Shown here in pieces: positions 55,571 through 63,954 of a stretch of DNA of 64,000 bases. The translations under genes were made by a program, and so were the position numbers. Each line of letters begins with the position of its first letter. Within the stretch, counting starts at the first letter, position 1. The notes under the pieces are model-generated. The model ran no database searches. It saw only the letters and a list, made by a program, of their open reading frames with translations, and was not told the origin of the DNA. The DNA comes from Butyrivibrio sp. (lineage in GTDB: Bacteria > Bacillota > Clostridia > Lachnospirales > Lachnospiraceae), in NCBI GenBank assembly GCA_015056575.1, contig SVGA01000008.1, forward strand, positions 102,412 through 166,411, given 5' to 3'.

Positions 55571-58071
55571 GGAAAAGGAATGGAATATTAAGGAAAGGAA
55601 TAGCGATCGTACTTGAGACAGTTCTTATTGCCGGAACCATTGCGGGCTGCGGTAAGAGCAAGAGCGATGACAACAGTTTTATCGATCAGGCGACCAAAGG
55701 CTCCAAGGACTACGTATTTAAAGCAGAAAAGGTTGAGGGCCTTCCCGAGGCTGATTACAATTCCCTTAGTAAGGTAGGTGACAGGATCTATACTGCAACC
55801 TACGGATATAGCGGATATTTTGACGTATATTCTTTTAATACGGATGGAAGTGATGTGCAGTCACTCAGGTTCGCCCAGAAGGACAATGAGAGCTATGGCA
55901 GCTGGTCCTTCGACCCGGAAGGCAATATGTACTGCATTCAATATGTGTATGACTGGAGCGATATGGAAGACGGAGATGCAATCCTCTATGAAACCGAGGA
56001 CGGAGAAGCTGCTACTGTCGCTGAGCCACAGACAACACAGACTGAGGAGACCACACAGGAAGATGCTCCTGAAGCAGAAGCAGCTGAAGGGACTGAGGCA
56101 GAGACAGAAACAGAGGAGGATGCGGATTCCAAGAAGGTTGCAGATACCGATCCTGAGACTCCCGCTGAAGGTGAGGAACCGGAGGGCAATCTTGCCGAAA
56201 CTGACGGTGACAAGAGATATATCAAGAAATTTGATAAGACAGGTAAAGAGGTATTCAGCATTGACCTTGCTAAATACAATTCTCCCGATGAGGATGATTA
56301 CTATGTATACAGCTTGCTCTATACCAAGGACTACGGGATTCTCATTTCTACAACCCACGGCATTGAAACCGTTGATGAGAACAGCCTTACGATCAATACT
56401 CTTGTTGATATTACCGATAAGTCCAGCGAATTCTATGAGAGAAACATAAACCTGTATGAAGGTGCTAATGGCAAGTACTTTGTTTCCTCATGGGGAGACA
56501 ACGGAATCGAATTCAGAACCTTTGACCCGGCTTCAAAGAAATTCGGTGAGATTTCAAGTGCCTTCAAGAACTATAACGAATACTCATTCTTCCCCGGAGA
56601 AGGTTATGACATCTATGTATCCCAGAATGACGGATTCTACGGATATGATGCGGCTTCTGATACAACTGTTAAGATCCTTGATTACATGGATTCCGACCTT
56701 GGTATCAACTTCTCAACAAGCAGTGCAGTGGCTATAAGCCCCGATGAATTTATAGCAAACATCCCTGATGAGGAATACAACTACACACTTTACAAACTCA
56801 CCAAGATTCCTCCGGAGCAGGTTAAGGACAAAACCGTAATTACCCTTGCGGGAACTTATATCGACTATGATGTAAGAAGAAAGGCAAGCACCTTTAACCA
56901 GGAGAATGATAAGTACAGGATCAAGATCATTGACTATTCATCACTTAATTCCGACGAAGACTGGAATGCCGGCAGAACTCAGATGAATCTTGATATTGTT
57001 TCCGGTAATACTCCTGATATCATGGTCTTTGATTCCCAGGATTCACTTAACTCCTATATTAATAAGGGACTGTTTGCGGATCTTAATCCATTCATCCAGA
57101 ATGACCCTGTTCTTAAGGATGAGAAGTTTGTAGACAACGTTTTGTCTGCGTTCACTGTAAATGGCAAGCTTTATCAGCTCCCCGAGAGTTTCTATATCGA
57201 GAGTGTTGCCACCAAGAGCAAGTACCTTGAGGGCAAGAATAGCCTTACCATCAAGGATTGTACCGATATTATCGACAGAGCGGGAGTTGATTATGCTATG
57301 TCCTTCGGACTTTCCCCGAGGGAGCTGATGCTCACCAACGGACTTGCTTCTTCAGGCAGGAACTATATAGACTGGGAAAAGAAATCCTGCAATTTTGACA
57401 GTGACGAATTCATCGAGTTTTTGGAGTTTGTAAATAAATTCCCGGTGGAGATAAAAGAGAGTTTTTGGGATTCCTACAAGAACACATGCTACAGAGACGG
57501 TACGGCTGTCTTCTCAAACGCCTATATTTACAGCTTCAAGTCCTACAAGAGACTGGAGGCAGGCGAATTCGGCGAGCCTATTACCATGGTTGGCTATCCC
57601 AACAATCTGGGGGTTAACTGCTCAATGATCTGTGCCAACAGCAGATTTACCATCAGTTCTCAGTCCAAGAATGCTGAAGGCGCATGGCAGTTTGTAAGAC
57701 AGTTCTTCCTGCCGGAAGTCCAGGACAAGATTGAGTCTAATTTCCCTATTCTTCAGAGCAGCTTTGATAAGATGGGAGAGAAGTCGATGGAAAGGGACTA
57801 TTACATTGACGAGGATGGCAAGAAGCAGTATGAGGATGACATCTACTACCTTGGAGATACAGAGATAGTAATTGATCCTCTTACACAGGATGAGCTTAAG
57901 AAGGTCAAGGACTTCATCTACAGTGTTGAAAATGTAGCAGATTACAACCTCAGCGTTTATAACATCATTAACGAAGAGGTATCTGCATACTTCAGCGGTC
58001 AGAAGACGGCAAAAGAGGTAGCGCAGATAATCCAGAGCAGAGTATCCATCTACGTTAACGAGAACAGCTGA
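55567..58071 (+). CDS. Large solute-binding lipoprotein (SBP_bac_1 type) with N-terminal propeller-like half
   Basis: This is a lipoprotein of 834 residues with lipobox IAGC (Cys28). Residues about 45-410 resemble repeated beta strands of a propeller (YNSLSKVGDRIYTATYGYSG...WSFDPEGNMYC), interrupted by an acidic, threonine/glutamate-rich low-complexity insert at about 145-215. The C-terminal half (about 430-790) is a bacterial sugar-binding fold (LDIVSGNTPDIMVFDSQDSLNSYINKGLFADL). Family 1 binding proteins are usually 400-450 residues, so this one is about twice as long. It is the probable substrate-capturing part for the two CUT1 permeases and closes the operon before a terminator. Confidence 0.87.
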   Translation: MRKRNGILRKGIAIVLETVLIAGTIAGCGKSKSDDNSFIDQATKGSKDYVFKAEKVEGLPEADYNSLSKVGDRIYTATYGYSGYFDVYSFNTDGSDVQSLRFAQKDNESYGSWSFDPEGNMYCIQYVYDWSDMEDGDAILYETEDGEAATVAEPQTTQTEETTQEDAPEAEAAEGTEAETETEEDADSKKVADTDPETPAEGEEPEGNLAETDGDKRYIKKFDKTGKEVFSIDLAKYNSPDEDDYYVYSLLYTKDYGILISTTHGIETVDENSLTINTLVDITDKSSEFYERNINLYEGANGKYFVSSWGDNGIEFRTFDPASKKFGEISSAFKNYNEYSFFPGEGYDIYVSQNDGFYGYDAASDTTVKILDYMDSDLGINFSTSSAVAISPDEFIANIPDEEYNYTLYKLTKIPPEQVKDKTVITLAGTYIDYDVRRKASTFNQENDKYRIKIIDYSSLNSDEDWNAGRTQMNLDIVSGNTPDIMVFDSQDSLNSYINKGLFADLNPFIQNDPVLKDEKFVDNVLSAFTVNGKLYQLPESFYIESVATKSKYLEGKNSLTIKDCTDIIDRAGVDYAMSFGLSPRELMLTNGLASSGRNYIDWEKKSCNFDSDEFIEFLEFVNKFPVEIKESFWDSYKNTCYRDGTAVFSNAYIYSFKSYKRLEAGEFGEPITMVGYPNNLGVNCSMICANSRFTISSQSKNAEGAWQFVRQFFLPEVQDKIESNFPILQSSFDKMGEKSMERDYYIDEDGKKQYEDDIYYLGDTEIVIDPLTQDELKKVKDFIYSVENVADYNLSVYNIINEEVSAYFSGQKTAKEVAQIIQSRVSIYVNENS

Positions 58072-58109
58072 TGAAATAAGTTATTACACAAAACTAAAAT
58101 AAGAGCATG

Positions 58110-58150
58110 AACCCTCTTTATCGGCCTTGCCGGTAGGGAGGGTTTTGTTT
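58110..58150 (+). terminator. Rho-independent terminator at the end of the transporter operon
   Basis: AACCCTC / GAGGGTT encloses a second stem, TATCGGC / GCCGGTA, followed by TTTTGTTT. Confidence 0.88.
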
Positions 58151-58152
58151 CT

Positions 58153-58176
58153 GTTAACATTGGTTAAAATGTTAAC
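58153..58176. promoter_or_regulatory. Inverted repeat upstream of the amylase promoter
   Basis: GTTAACATT-GGTTAA-AATGTTAAC (9-bp arms, 6-base spacer) lies 25 bases upstream of the -35. It is placed as an activator or repressor site would be. The factor is unknown. Confidence 0.55.
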
Positions 58177-58191
58177 CTAAAAATCGTGGAT

Positions 58192-58201
58192 TTTGTGCAA
58201 T
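58192..58201. promoter_or_regulatory. TTTGTGCAAA-like site 5 (amylase promoter)
   Basis: TTTGTGCAAT abuts the -35 of the amylase promoter. Confidence 0.4.
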
Positions 58202-58230
58202 TGACAACATTATGGGGGTAAAAATATAAT
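58201..58230 (+). promoter_or_regulatory. Near-consensus promoter of the amylase gene
   Basis: TTGACA (58201-58206), 18 bases, TATAAT (58225-58230). It leaves a leader of about 100 bases that includes an 8-bp hairpin, GTATGGAT / ATCCATAC (58288-58310). Confidence 0.8.
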
Positions 58231-58339
58231 TACTTTAGTTTTGTTGATGAAATAATCTATCAATAATACTATTGTAACTGTCAATTTGTATGGATGATTC
58301 AAATCCATACCACACAACTATGATTTATTAGGAGGGTAC

Positions 58340-61300
58340 ATGAGAAAGTTAAAGTTGTGGCAAAGGGGGCTGGCATCTGCAGGACTTAGCCTGTCTATTT
58401 TTTTGAGCTCGTTCGGTAACGTTACCGGAGTTATGGCAGCTGAAGTGGCAGATGACACTACTGCAATTGAAACGCAGGAGGAAGAGATCGCATCAGACGA
58501 AAGTGGCGAGGGAAGCGCTAAGGGTGTTGAAAGCCAGGAAAAGACTGATGCTGACAACACCAAAGAAAGTAATGATAAGGTAGAAGAAGAAAAGGAAGAG
58601 GAAGTTGAAAAGGCCGAAAACGATTCCGTAGAAGAGACTGAAAACGATTCCGTAGAAGAGACTGAAAACGATTCCGAAGATGAGGCAGAAGAAGACCTGG
58701 AAGAAGATCTTACTTCTCCTGTTAATGCGAAGGCTGTTACTGTTACTGCAGCAGAAGCAAAGACTCTTTCTACACATAAGGCTTCAAGAGAGCAGAAGGC
58801 AGCTGACAATGCAGCTGTTACAAGAGATAACATACATGACGGTGCAATTCTCCAGGCATTTTGCTGGAGCTTTAATACAATAGCAGAGAACATGGCTGAC
58901 ATAGCCGAAGCAGGATATACAGCTGTTCAGACATCACCGATAAATGAATGTCTTGATACAGATCCGGGCAAGAATCTTCACGGTCCTGACGGAATGTGGT
59001 ATTACCACTATCAGCCCACCGATTGGGTCATCGGAAATTATCAGCTTGGAACCAGAGATGAATTCAAGCACATGTGTGATGTAGCTGATGAGTACGGTGT
59101 CGCAATCATTGTAGATATTCTTCCCAACCACACAACACCTACACTTGGTAAGGTATCACAGGATCTTATCGATGCTGTTGGCGGAACAGAGAACCTCTAT
59201 CACACAACAGGTATGACAGGCGGTGGGTATACAGACAGACTTGAGCTTACCTATTATGAGATGGGAGGACTTCCTGATGTAGATACCGAGAACATCAGCT
59301 TCCAGGAGTATTTCTACGAGTTCTTAAAGGACTGCGTATATCTTGGTGCAGACGGTTTCAGAATGGATACTGCCAAGCACATTTCACTTCCGGATGATCC
59401 TGTTCCCTCATCCTACACAGATACAGACAGAAATACATTCTATCCTCATATGAGGGATGCTCTTAACCAGTATTCAACTGAGGTTGGATCAAAGAGCTAT
59501 GATGAACTGTTTGTGTACGGAGAAGTTCTCCAGGGAACAAATGACAGACTTGCGGGATACCAGGAGTACATCGGCGGAACCACTGCAAGCAACTATGGGT
59601 CAAGTCTTCGTTCAGCTCTTGCCAGCGGCAATCTTTCAGTAAACAAGATCAGCGATTACCAGATCTATGATGAGACAATAAATGGAAGAACATATACTGC
59701 AGATCCCGAGAAGCTTATTACCTGGGTTGAGTCTCATGATAACTACATGAATGATGGTGAGAGCAGCTGGAAGTCCATAAGCGACGATCAGATCATTCTT
59801 GGATGGTCCTTTATCGGAGCAAGAAAAGCAGGAACACCTCTGTTCTTCAGCAGACCCAATAACAGCTCTGTAGACAATCCTTACGGAGACAACCTCATCG
59901 GTGAGGCCGGAAGCGACATCTATAAGGCTCCTGAAGTTAAGGCTGTTAACAATTTCCGCAGACAGATGCTCGATGCTGATGAGTACATCACAAATCCCGG
60001 CGGAAACATTCAGACCGTTATGGTTGAAAGAAAGGGCGAAGATGTACAGGGTGCTGTAATCATCAACAGCTCACTTTCAAGAACAACCATCAATGCAGAG
60101 ACTGTTCTCGAAGATGGAACATATTCCGATATGGTTGAGGGAAGCGATGATATCTTCCTTGTAAAGGACGGAATTATCTATGGAAGCCTTGATGGAAGAT
60201 CTGTAGCAGTTCTTTCCGAGAAGAATGATGGAACAGGTACAGTAGTTTCTTTCTACAATGCAGATAACTGGGACAATGTAACAGCAAGAGTAGACGGAGA
60301 AGCTCTTTCTACAGTAAACGATAATGACGGATGGTACTGGGTAACAGTACTTGATGATGAGTTTGAGATCACATTTGAAAACAGTGACGCAAGCAAGGTT
60401 TCACCTGCATATAAGGTTTCTCCTTCGACAGGAACTTTTGCGGCACTTGGCTCTGATGAGCTTTACTTCTCCAAGAAAGAGGCAGAGGAAGCTATTGGAA
60501 TCTTCACATACCCTGTTTACTTCTTTGGAACTGAAGGCTGGCAGATCGTTAATGCATACGGATGGCTTTCAGACGGAACACAGATCTTTGGCGGATGGCC
60601 CGGAAGTGCTGCAGTAAACGAAGGCGAAGGCTGGTGGCGCGCTGATGTAAAGACCAAGGGTGAACCTGATTCCTTCAACGTAATCTTCAATAACGGTGAC
60701 GGAATACAGACTGTAAATATCGAGGGAATCACTCCGGAGAGCAAAGATATCTATTTTGCAGTAGATGCAGAGAAGTCAAGCGGACAGCTTGTTGTTGACA
60801 GATATACAAGCAAAGAGGATGCAGAGAAGGCTCTTGGTGTATCAGGCAGCTTCACAACAGCATATTTTTATAACACAGAGGGCTGGGAGAAGGTATGCGC
60901 ATACACCTGGGGTGCAGCATCTTTAGGAGAATGGCCCGGAACAGAGATGACTCAAGAGGAAGATGGCTGGTACAAGATTGTTGTTCCCGCCGGTGCAAGC
61001 GAAGATCTCAACATCATCTTCAACAACGGCAATAACGGTAAGCAGACCAATGATATGAAGATCACCAACATGAAGTACAGATTCTTCCTTCATAACGGAC
61101 TGGCTTATCAGCAGTACGGCTCCAAGAAGGACGCTCTTGCAGCAATTGCCGAGGCCGGAGAAGTAACATATACAACTGTTTATTTCTATAACGAGAAAGC
61201 CGAAGAAGAATCCTGGCAGAATGTTGCCCTTTATGTCTACGGTGGAGCAAACGGAGAGTACAACAACCTTATCGGTGGATGGCCCGGAACTACCATGGTT

Positions 61301-61795
61301 CGCGAAGAGGGCACAAACTGGTACAGCGCCGAGGTTCCCACAGCAGCTATTGAGTCAGGTACTCTTACCTACATCTTCAATAACAACGGCGGTGGTGAGC
61401 AGCTTTCAGACAACAAAAATGTAACAGTTGAAAAGAGCTATTTCACAACCAGCAGCACAGATGGCTTTGGAAGCAAAGAAGAAGTTCTTACATTCCTTGG
61501 CATCACAACAGAAGATCCTACAGAACCTACAGATCCTACAAATCCTCAGGATCCTACAGATCCCGGTGAGGTCGAGCCTACAGATCCCACAGAACCTACA
61601 GATCCAGGCGAAGTCGTAGAGCCTGAGGATCCCACAAATCCTACAGATCCTGACGAACCCGATCAGCCTGCAGAGCCCGACAAGCCTTCCTATGATCCTA
61701 CACCTATCATCAACATCATTGTACCTGTTGTTAAGGTGGTTAAGAAGGTTGTTGCAGTGGTTACAAGAATCTTAAGAAGACTGTTCTGGTGGTAA
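58340..61795 (+). CDS. Secreted GH13 alpha-amylase with three starch-binding modules (1151 aa)
   Basis: This is an extracellular alpha-amylase. The signal peptide is visible (MRKLKLWQRG, hydrophobic core, GVMAAE). An acidic repetitive stretch (about 45-125) holds ENDSVEET in tandem. The GH13 regions are intact: VDILPNH (259-264), FRMDTAKH (nucleophile Asp343), YGEVLQG (acid/base Glu395) and ESHDNYM (Asp467). Three modules like CBM26 follow (about 720-805, 830-915, 935-1045), each with aromatic/GWPG motifs (YFFGTEGW...GGWPG). A proline/threonine linker (DPTEPTDP type) leads to a hydrophobic, basic C-terminal tail (VVKVVKKVVAVVTRILRRLFWW) with no sortase motif. AGGAGGG precedes the ATG. Confidence 0.95.
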   Translation: MRKLKLWQRGLASAGLSLSIFLSSFGNVTGVMAAEVADDTTAIETQEEEIASDESGEGSAKGVESQEKTDADNTKESNDKVEEEKEEEVEKAENDSVEETENDSVEETENDSEDEAEEDLEEDLTSPVNAKAVTVTAAEAKTLSTHKASREQKAADNAAVTRDNIHDGAILQAFCWSFNTIAENMADIAEAGYTAVQTSPINECLDTDPGKNLHGPDGMWYYHYQPTDWVIGNYQLGTRDEFKHMCDVADEYGVAIIVDILPNHTTPTLGKVSQDLIDAVGGTENLYHTTGMTGGGYTDRLELTYYEMGGLPDVDTENISFQEYFYEFLKDCVYLGADGFRMDTAKHISLPDDPVPSSYTDTDRNTFYPHMRDALNQYSTEVGSKSYDELFVYGEVLQGTNDRLAGYQEYIGGTTASNYGSSLRSALASGNLSVNKISDYQIYDETINGRTYTADPEKLITWVESHDNYMNDGESSWKSISDDQIILGWSFIGARKAGTPLFFSRPNNSSVDNPYGDNLIGEAGSDIYKAPEVKAVNNFRRQMLDADEYITNPGGNIQTVMVERKGEDVQGAVIINSSLSRTTINAETVLEDGTYSDMVEGSDDIFLVKDGIIYGSLDGRSVAVLSEKNDGTGTVVSFYNADNWDNVTARVDGEALSTVNDNDGWYWVTVLDDEFEITFENSDASKVSPAYKVSPSTGTFAALGSDELYFSKKEAEEAIGIFTYPVYFFGTEGWQIVNAYGWLSDGTQIFGGWPGSAAVNEGEGWWRADVKTKGEPDSFNVIFNNGDGIQTVNIEGITPESKDIYFAVDAEKSSGQLVVDRYTSKEDAEKALGVSGSFTTAYFYNTEGWEKVCAYTWGAASLGEWPGTEMTQEEDGWYKIVVPAGASEDLNIIFNNGNNGKQTNDMKITNMKYRFFLHNGLAYQQYGSKKDALAAIAEAGEVTYTTVYFYNEKAEEESWQNVALYVYGGANGEYNNLIGGWPGTTMVREEGTNWYSAEVPTAAIESGTLTYIFNNNGGGEQLSDNKNVTVEKSYFTTSSTDGFGSKEEVLTFLGITTEDPTEPTDPTNPQDPTDPGEVEPTDPTEPTDPGEVVEPEDPTNPTDPDEPDQPAEPDKPSYDPTPIINIIVPVVKVVKKVVAVVTRILRRLFWW

Positions 61796-61852
61796 TCAGA
61801 TCACAGATTTATTTAAGATAATGAATCTGTAACAGATAACGGAAAATGAATT

Positions 61853-61896
61853 ATGCCGTCACGAAAAGATTTATCAATTTTCGTGGCGGCATTTTT
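61853..61896 (+). terminator. Rho-independent terminator after the amylase gene
   Basis: A 15-bp stem (ATGCCGTCACGAAAA / TTTTCGTGGCGGCAT, one G-U pair) is followed by a T run. Confidence 0.9.
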
Positions 61897-62046
61897 CTGT
61901 GAATATCCTTTGAAAGCGATGTAAAATATACATATGCAGAAATGCTATTATCTGTTATGGTAAGTTTAATGATGCTTGTGGATAAATTGATCAGTCACGA
62001 TATCTTCAGTAAGAGAAGTAAACTCTTTTGTAAGAACGGAGGATAG

Positions 62047-62607
62047 ATGATGGTTCTTTTTATAGATGCATGTGTAAGAGACGATTCCAGAACCAAGAAG
62101 CTTTCTGAGGCGCTTTTAACCAGGCTGGGCGGAGAAGTAAAAAGAGTTCCCCTTAAAGACATTGCTTTTCAGGTATCCGACCAATCCTTTCTGGAGAAAA
62201 GAGATGAGCTTATCGCTAAAAGACAGTTTGATGATGAGATGTTTGTACTGGCAAGAGATTTTGCACAGGCTGATACAATAGTCATTGCAGCGCCTTACTG
62301 GGACCTTTCCTTTCCTGCGATGTTAAAGCAATATATAGAGAATATAAATGTCCTTGGGATAACCTTTGAATACACTGCAGAGGGCTTCCCCAAAGGGCTT
62401 TGCAGGGCAGGCAAGCTTTACTACGTGATGACTGCAGGCGGCGGATACGTTCCTGAACAATACGGATTTGGTTACATTAAAGAGCTGGCACAGAGCTTCT
62501 ACGGTATCAAGGATGTTAAACTCATAAAGGCAACAGGCCTGGATATTTACAGAGCTGATGAAGAAACTATCATGAAAGAAGCCATGGAAGAAATAGAAAA
62601 GATTTGA
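62047..62607 (+). CDS. Flavodoxin-fold NAD(P)H-dependent oxidoreductase
   Basis: The 186-residue protein belongs to the Flavodoxin_2/azoreductase-like group that uses FMN and NAD(P)H to reduce quinones, azo or nitro compounds. The FMN-binding stretch is seen as FIDACVRDDSRTKKLSEAL (residues 4-22), and a second conserved region is APYWDLSFPAMLKQYIENI. GGAGG lies 4 bases before the ATG at 62047; an in-frame ATG follows at 62050. It lies 36 bases before an MFS transporter gene and probably shares its message. Confidence 0.88.
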   Translation: MMVLFIDACVRDDSRTKKLSEALLTRLGGEVKRVPLKDIAFQVSDQSFLEKRDELIAKRQFDDEMFVLARDFAQADTIVIAAPYWDLSFPAMLKQYIENINVLGITFEYTAEGFPKGLCRAGKLYYVMTAGGGYVPEQYGFGYIKELAQSFYGIKDVKLIKATGLDIYRADEETIMKEAMEEIEKI

Positions 62608-62643
62608 AAAAGAATAAGCAAATCGAGATTAGTGGAGTAGAAC

Positions 62644-63846
62644 ATGGATAAAAAAAGGGCTTTGTCTGGCGCCATAATATTTATAACCCTGATGGGAATC
62701 GTAAGTCTGTTTTCGGACATGACTCATGAAGGCGCCAGAAGCATATTGGGCGAATATCTGAACCTCGCAGGGGCATCCGCTGCAACCATCGGATTTGTGT
62801 CCGGTATAGGAGAATTGTGCGGGTATTCACTAAGGCTCATATCCGGATTTATAGCAGATAAAACGAAGAAATACTGGACATTTGTTATCACAGGCTATGT
62901 AATACAGGCTCTGGCGATTCCTGCACTGGCACTCGTACCTGAACATGGCTGGATTTGGGCCTGCGGTCTTGTGATCCTAGAGCGTATCGGAAAAGCGATA
63001 AAAAAGCCTGCCAAAAACACATTGGTAAGCTTTGCGGCAAGCGAGATCGGAACCGGAAAAGGCTTTGCCTATCAGGAGTTTCTGGATCAGCTTGGCGCGT
63101 TTCTTGGACCGGTACTGCTTTTTGTAACAGCTCTTGTAAAAGGTACAGACGACCTTTTTACAACGTATAGGATCTCTTTTGCGATACTGCTTGTTCCTGC
63201 AATGATCACCATAGCTCTTGTTTTGACAGCAAAGATAAGATACCCTGATCCGGAGATCTTTGAAAAGCAGGAAGATAAACCGGCAAGCTTTGAATTCAGA
63301 AAGTCATTTGTTCTGTTCATGGCGGCCATCTGCTTTTTTGCTTTTGGCTTTGCAGACTTCACCCTGATCACACTTCATTCGGCTAATACCGGAGCATTTA
63401 ATGAATCCATGCTCAGCCTGCTATATGCTGGGGCAATGGCTGTGGATGCCTTTGCTGCACTATTCTTTGGCTGGCTTTATGATAAGGTCGGGCTGAAGGC
63501 TCTGATCATTTCCACACTATGCAGTACATTCTTCTCATATTTTGTTTTTATGACTGGAAATGCCTGGTTGATCGGAGCTGGGATAATTCTGTGGGGGATT
63601 GGAATGGGTGCGCAGGAAAGTATTATGAAAGCAGCTGTCAGCGGAATCGTCCCACGTTCCATGCGAAGCACCGGTTTCGGAATATTTGAGACAGGATTTG
63701 GTATTGCGTGGTTTCTTGGCAGTTGGCTTCTCGGTGCCCTGTATGATTTGAATCCTGTGTATCTTGTCATTGTGTCTGTGGTATCACAGTTTCTGGCGAT
63801 TGCATTTTATGCTTTATGCCTCCGGTGCAATAAGACAGAGTACTAA
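62644..63846 (+). CDS. MFS transporter
   Basis: This 400-residue membrane protein has about twelve hydrophobic segments in two halves, with the MFS loop motif seen as ISGFIADKTKKYW near residue 75. The substrate is unknown. The N terminus (VSLFSDMTHEGARSILGEYL) is shared by a group often annotated as drug or sugar exporters. It is probably co-transcribed with the oxidoreductase gene. A divergent or downstream MarR regulator begins 108 bases later. Confidence 0.88.
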   Translation: MDKKRALSGAIIFITLMGIVSLFSDMTHEGARSILGEYLNLAGASAATIGFVSGIGELCGYSLRLISGFIADKTKKYWTFVITGYVIQALAIPALALVPEHGWIWACGLVILERIGKAIKKPAKNTLVSFAASEIGTGKGFAYQEFLDQLGAFLGPVLLFVTALVKGTDDLFTTYRISFAILLVPAMITIALVLTAKIRYPDPEIFEKQEDKPASFEFRKSFVLFMAAICFFAFGFADFTLITLHSANTGAFNESMLSLLYAGAMAVDAFAALFFGWLYDKVGLKALIISTLCSTFFSYFVFMTGNAWLIGAGIILWGIGMGAQESIMKAAVSGIVPRSMRSTGFGIFETGFGIAWFLGSWLLGALYDLNPVYLVIVSVVSQFLAIAFYALCLRCNKTEY

Positions 63847-63898
63847 CAATTCCAGTTTGTTGGAATGAGCATTATACCGGAAGTTATGATATGTGTGC

Positions 63899-63927
63899 TT
63901 GACACAAATACTCCTATATCGTAATAT
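63899..63927 (+). promoter_or_regulatory. Promoter of the MarR gene
   Basis: TTGACA (63899-63904), 17 bases, TAATAT (63922-63927), followed about 28 bases later by the MarR ATG. Confidence 0.7.
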
Positions 63928-63949
63928 AAAACTACGATATAGGAGTATT
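63907..63949. promoter_or_regulatory. 17-bp inverted repeat operator at the MarR promoter
   Basis: AATACTCCTATATCGTA and TACGATATAGGAGTATT, 9 bases apart, are perfectly complementary. The left arm fills the -35/-10 spacer, and the right arm carries the AGGAG ribosome site of the gene. It is a natural autorepression operator for the MarR protein. Confidence 0.8.
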
Positions 63950-63954
63950 TAATT

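Noticed and set aside
55778-56449. 223-aa plus-strand ORF inside the solute-binding lipoprotein gene
   Set aside because: It is an out-of-frame reading of the acidic repeat-rich insert, rich in R, L, S and M as expected for a frame shadow.
58616-58685. 24-bp tandem repeats in the amylase gene considered as a CRISPR or regulatory repeat
   Set aside because: They are in frame, directly adjacent without spacers and encode the acidic ENDSVEET repeat, so they are coding low-complexity sequence.
58493-58902. Serine/phenylalanine-rich minus-strand ORFs opposite the amylase 5' end
   Set aside because: They are the antisense of the acidic repeat region, which gives long serine-rich shadows.
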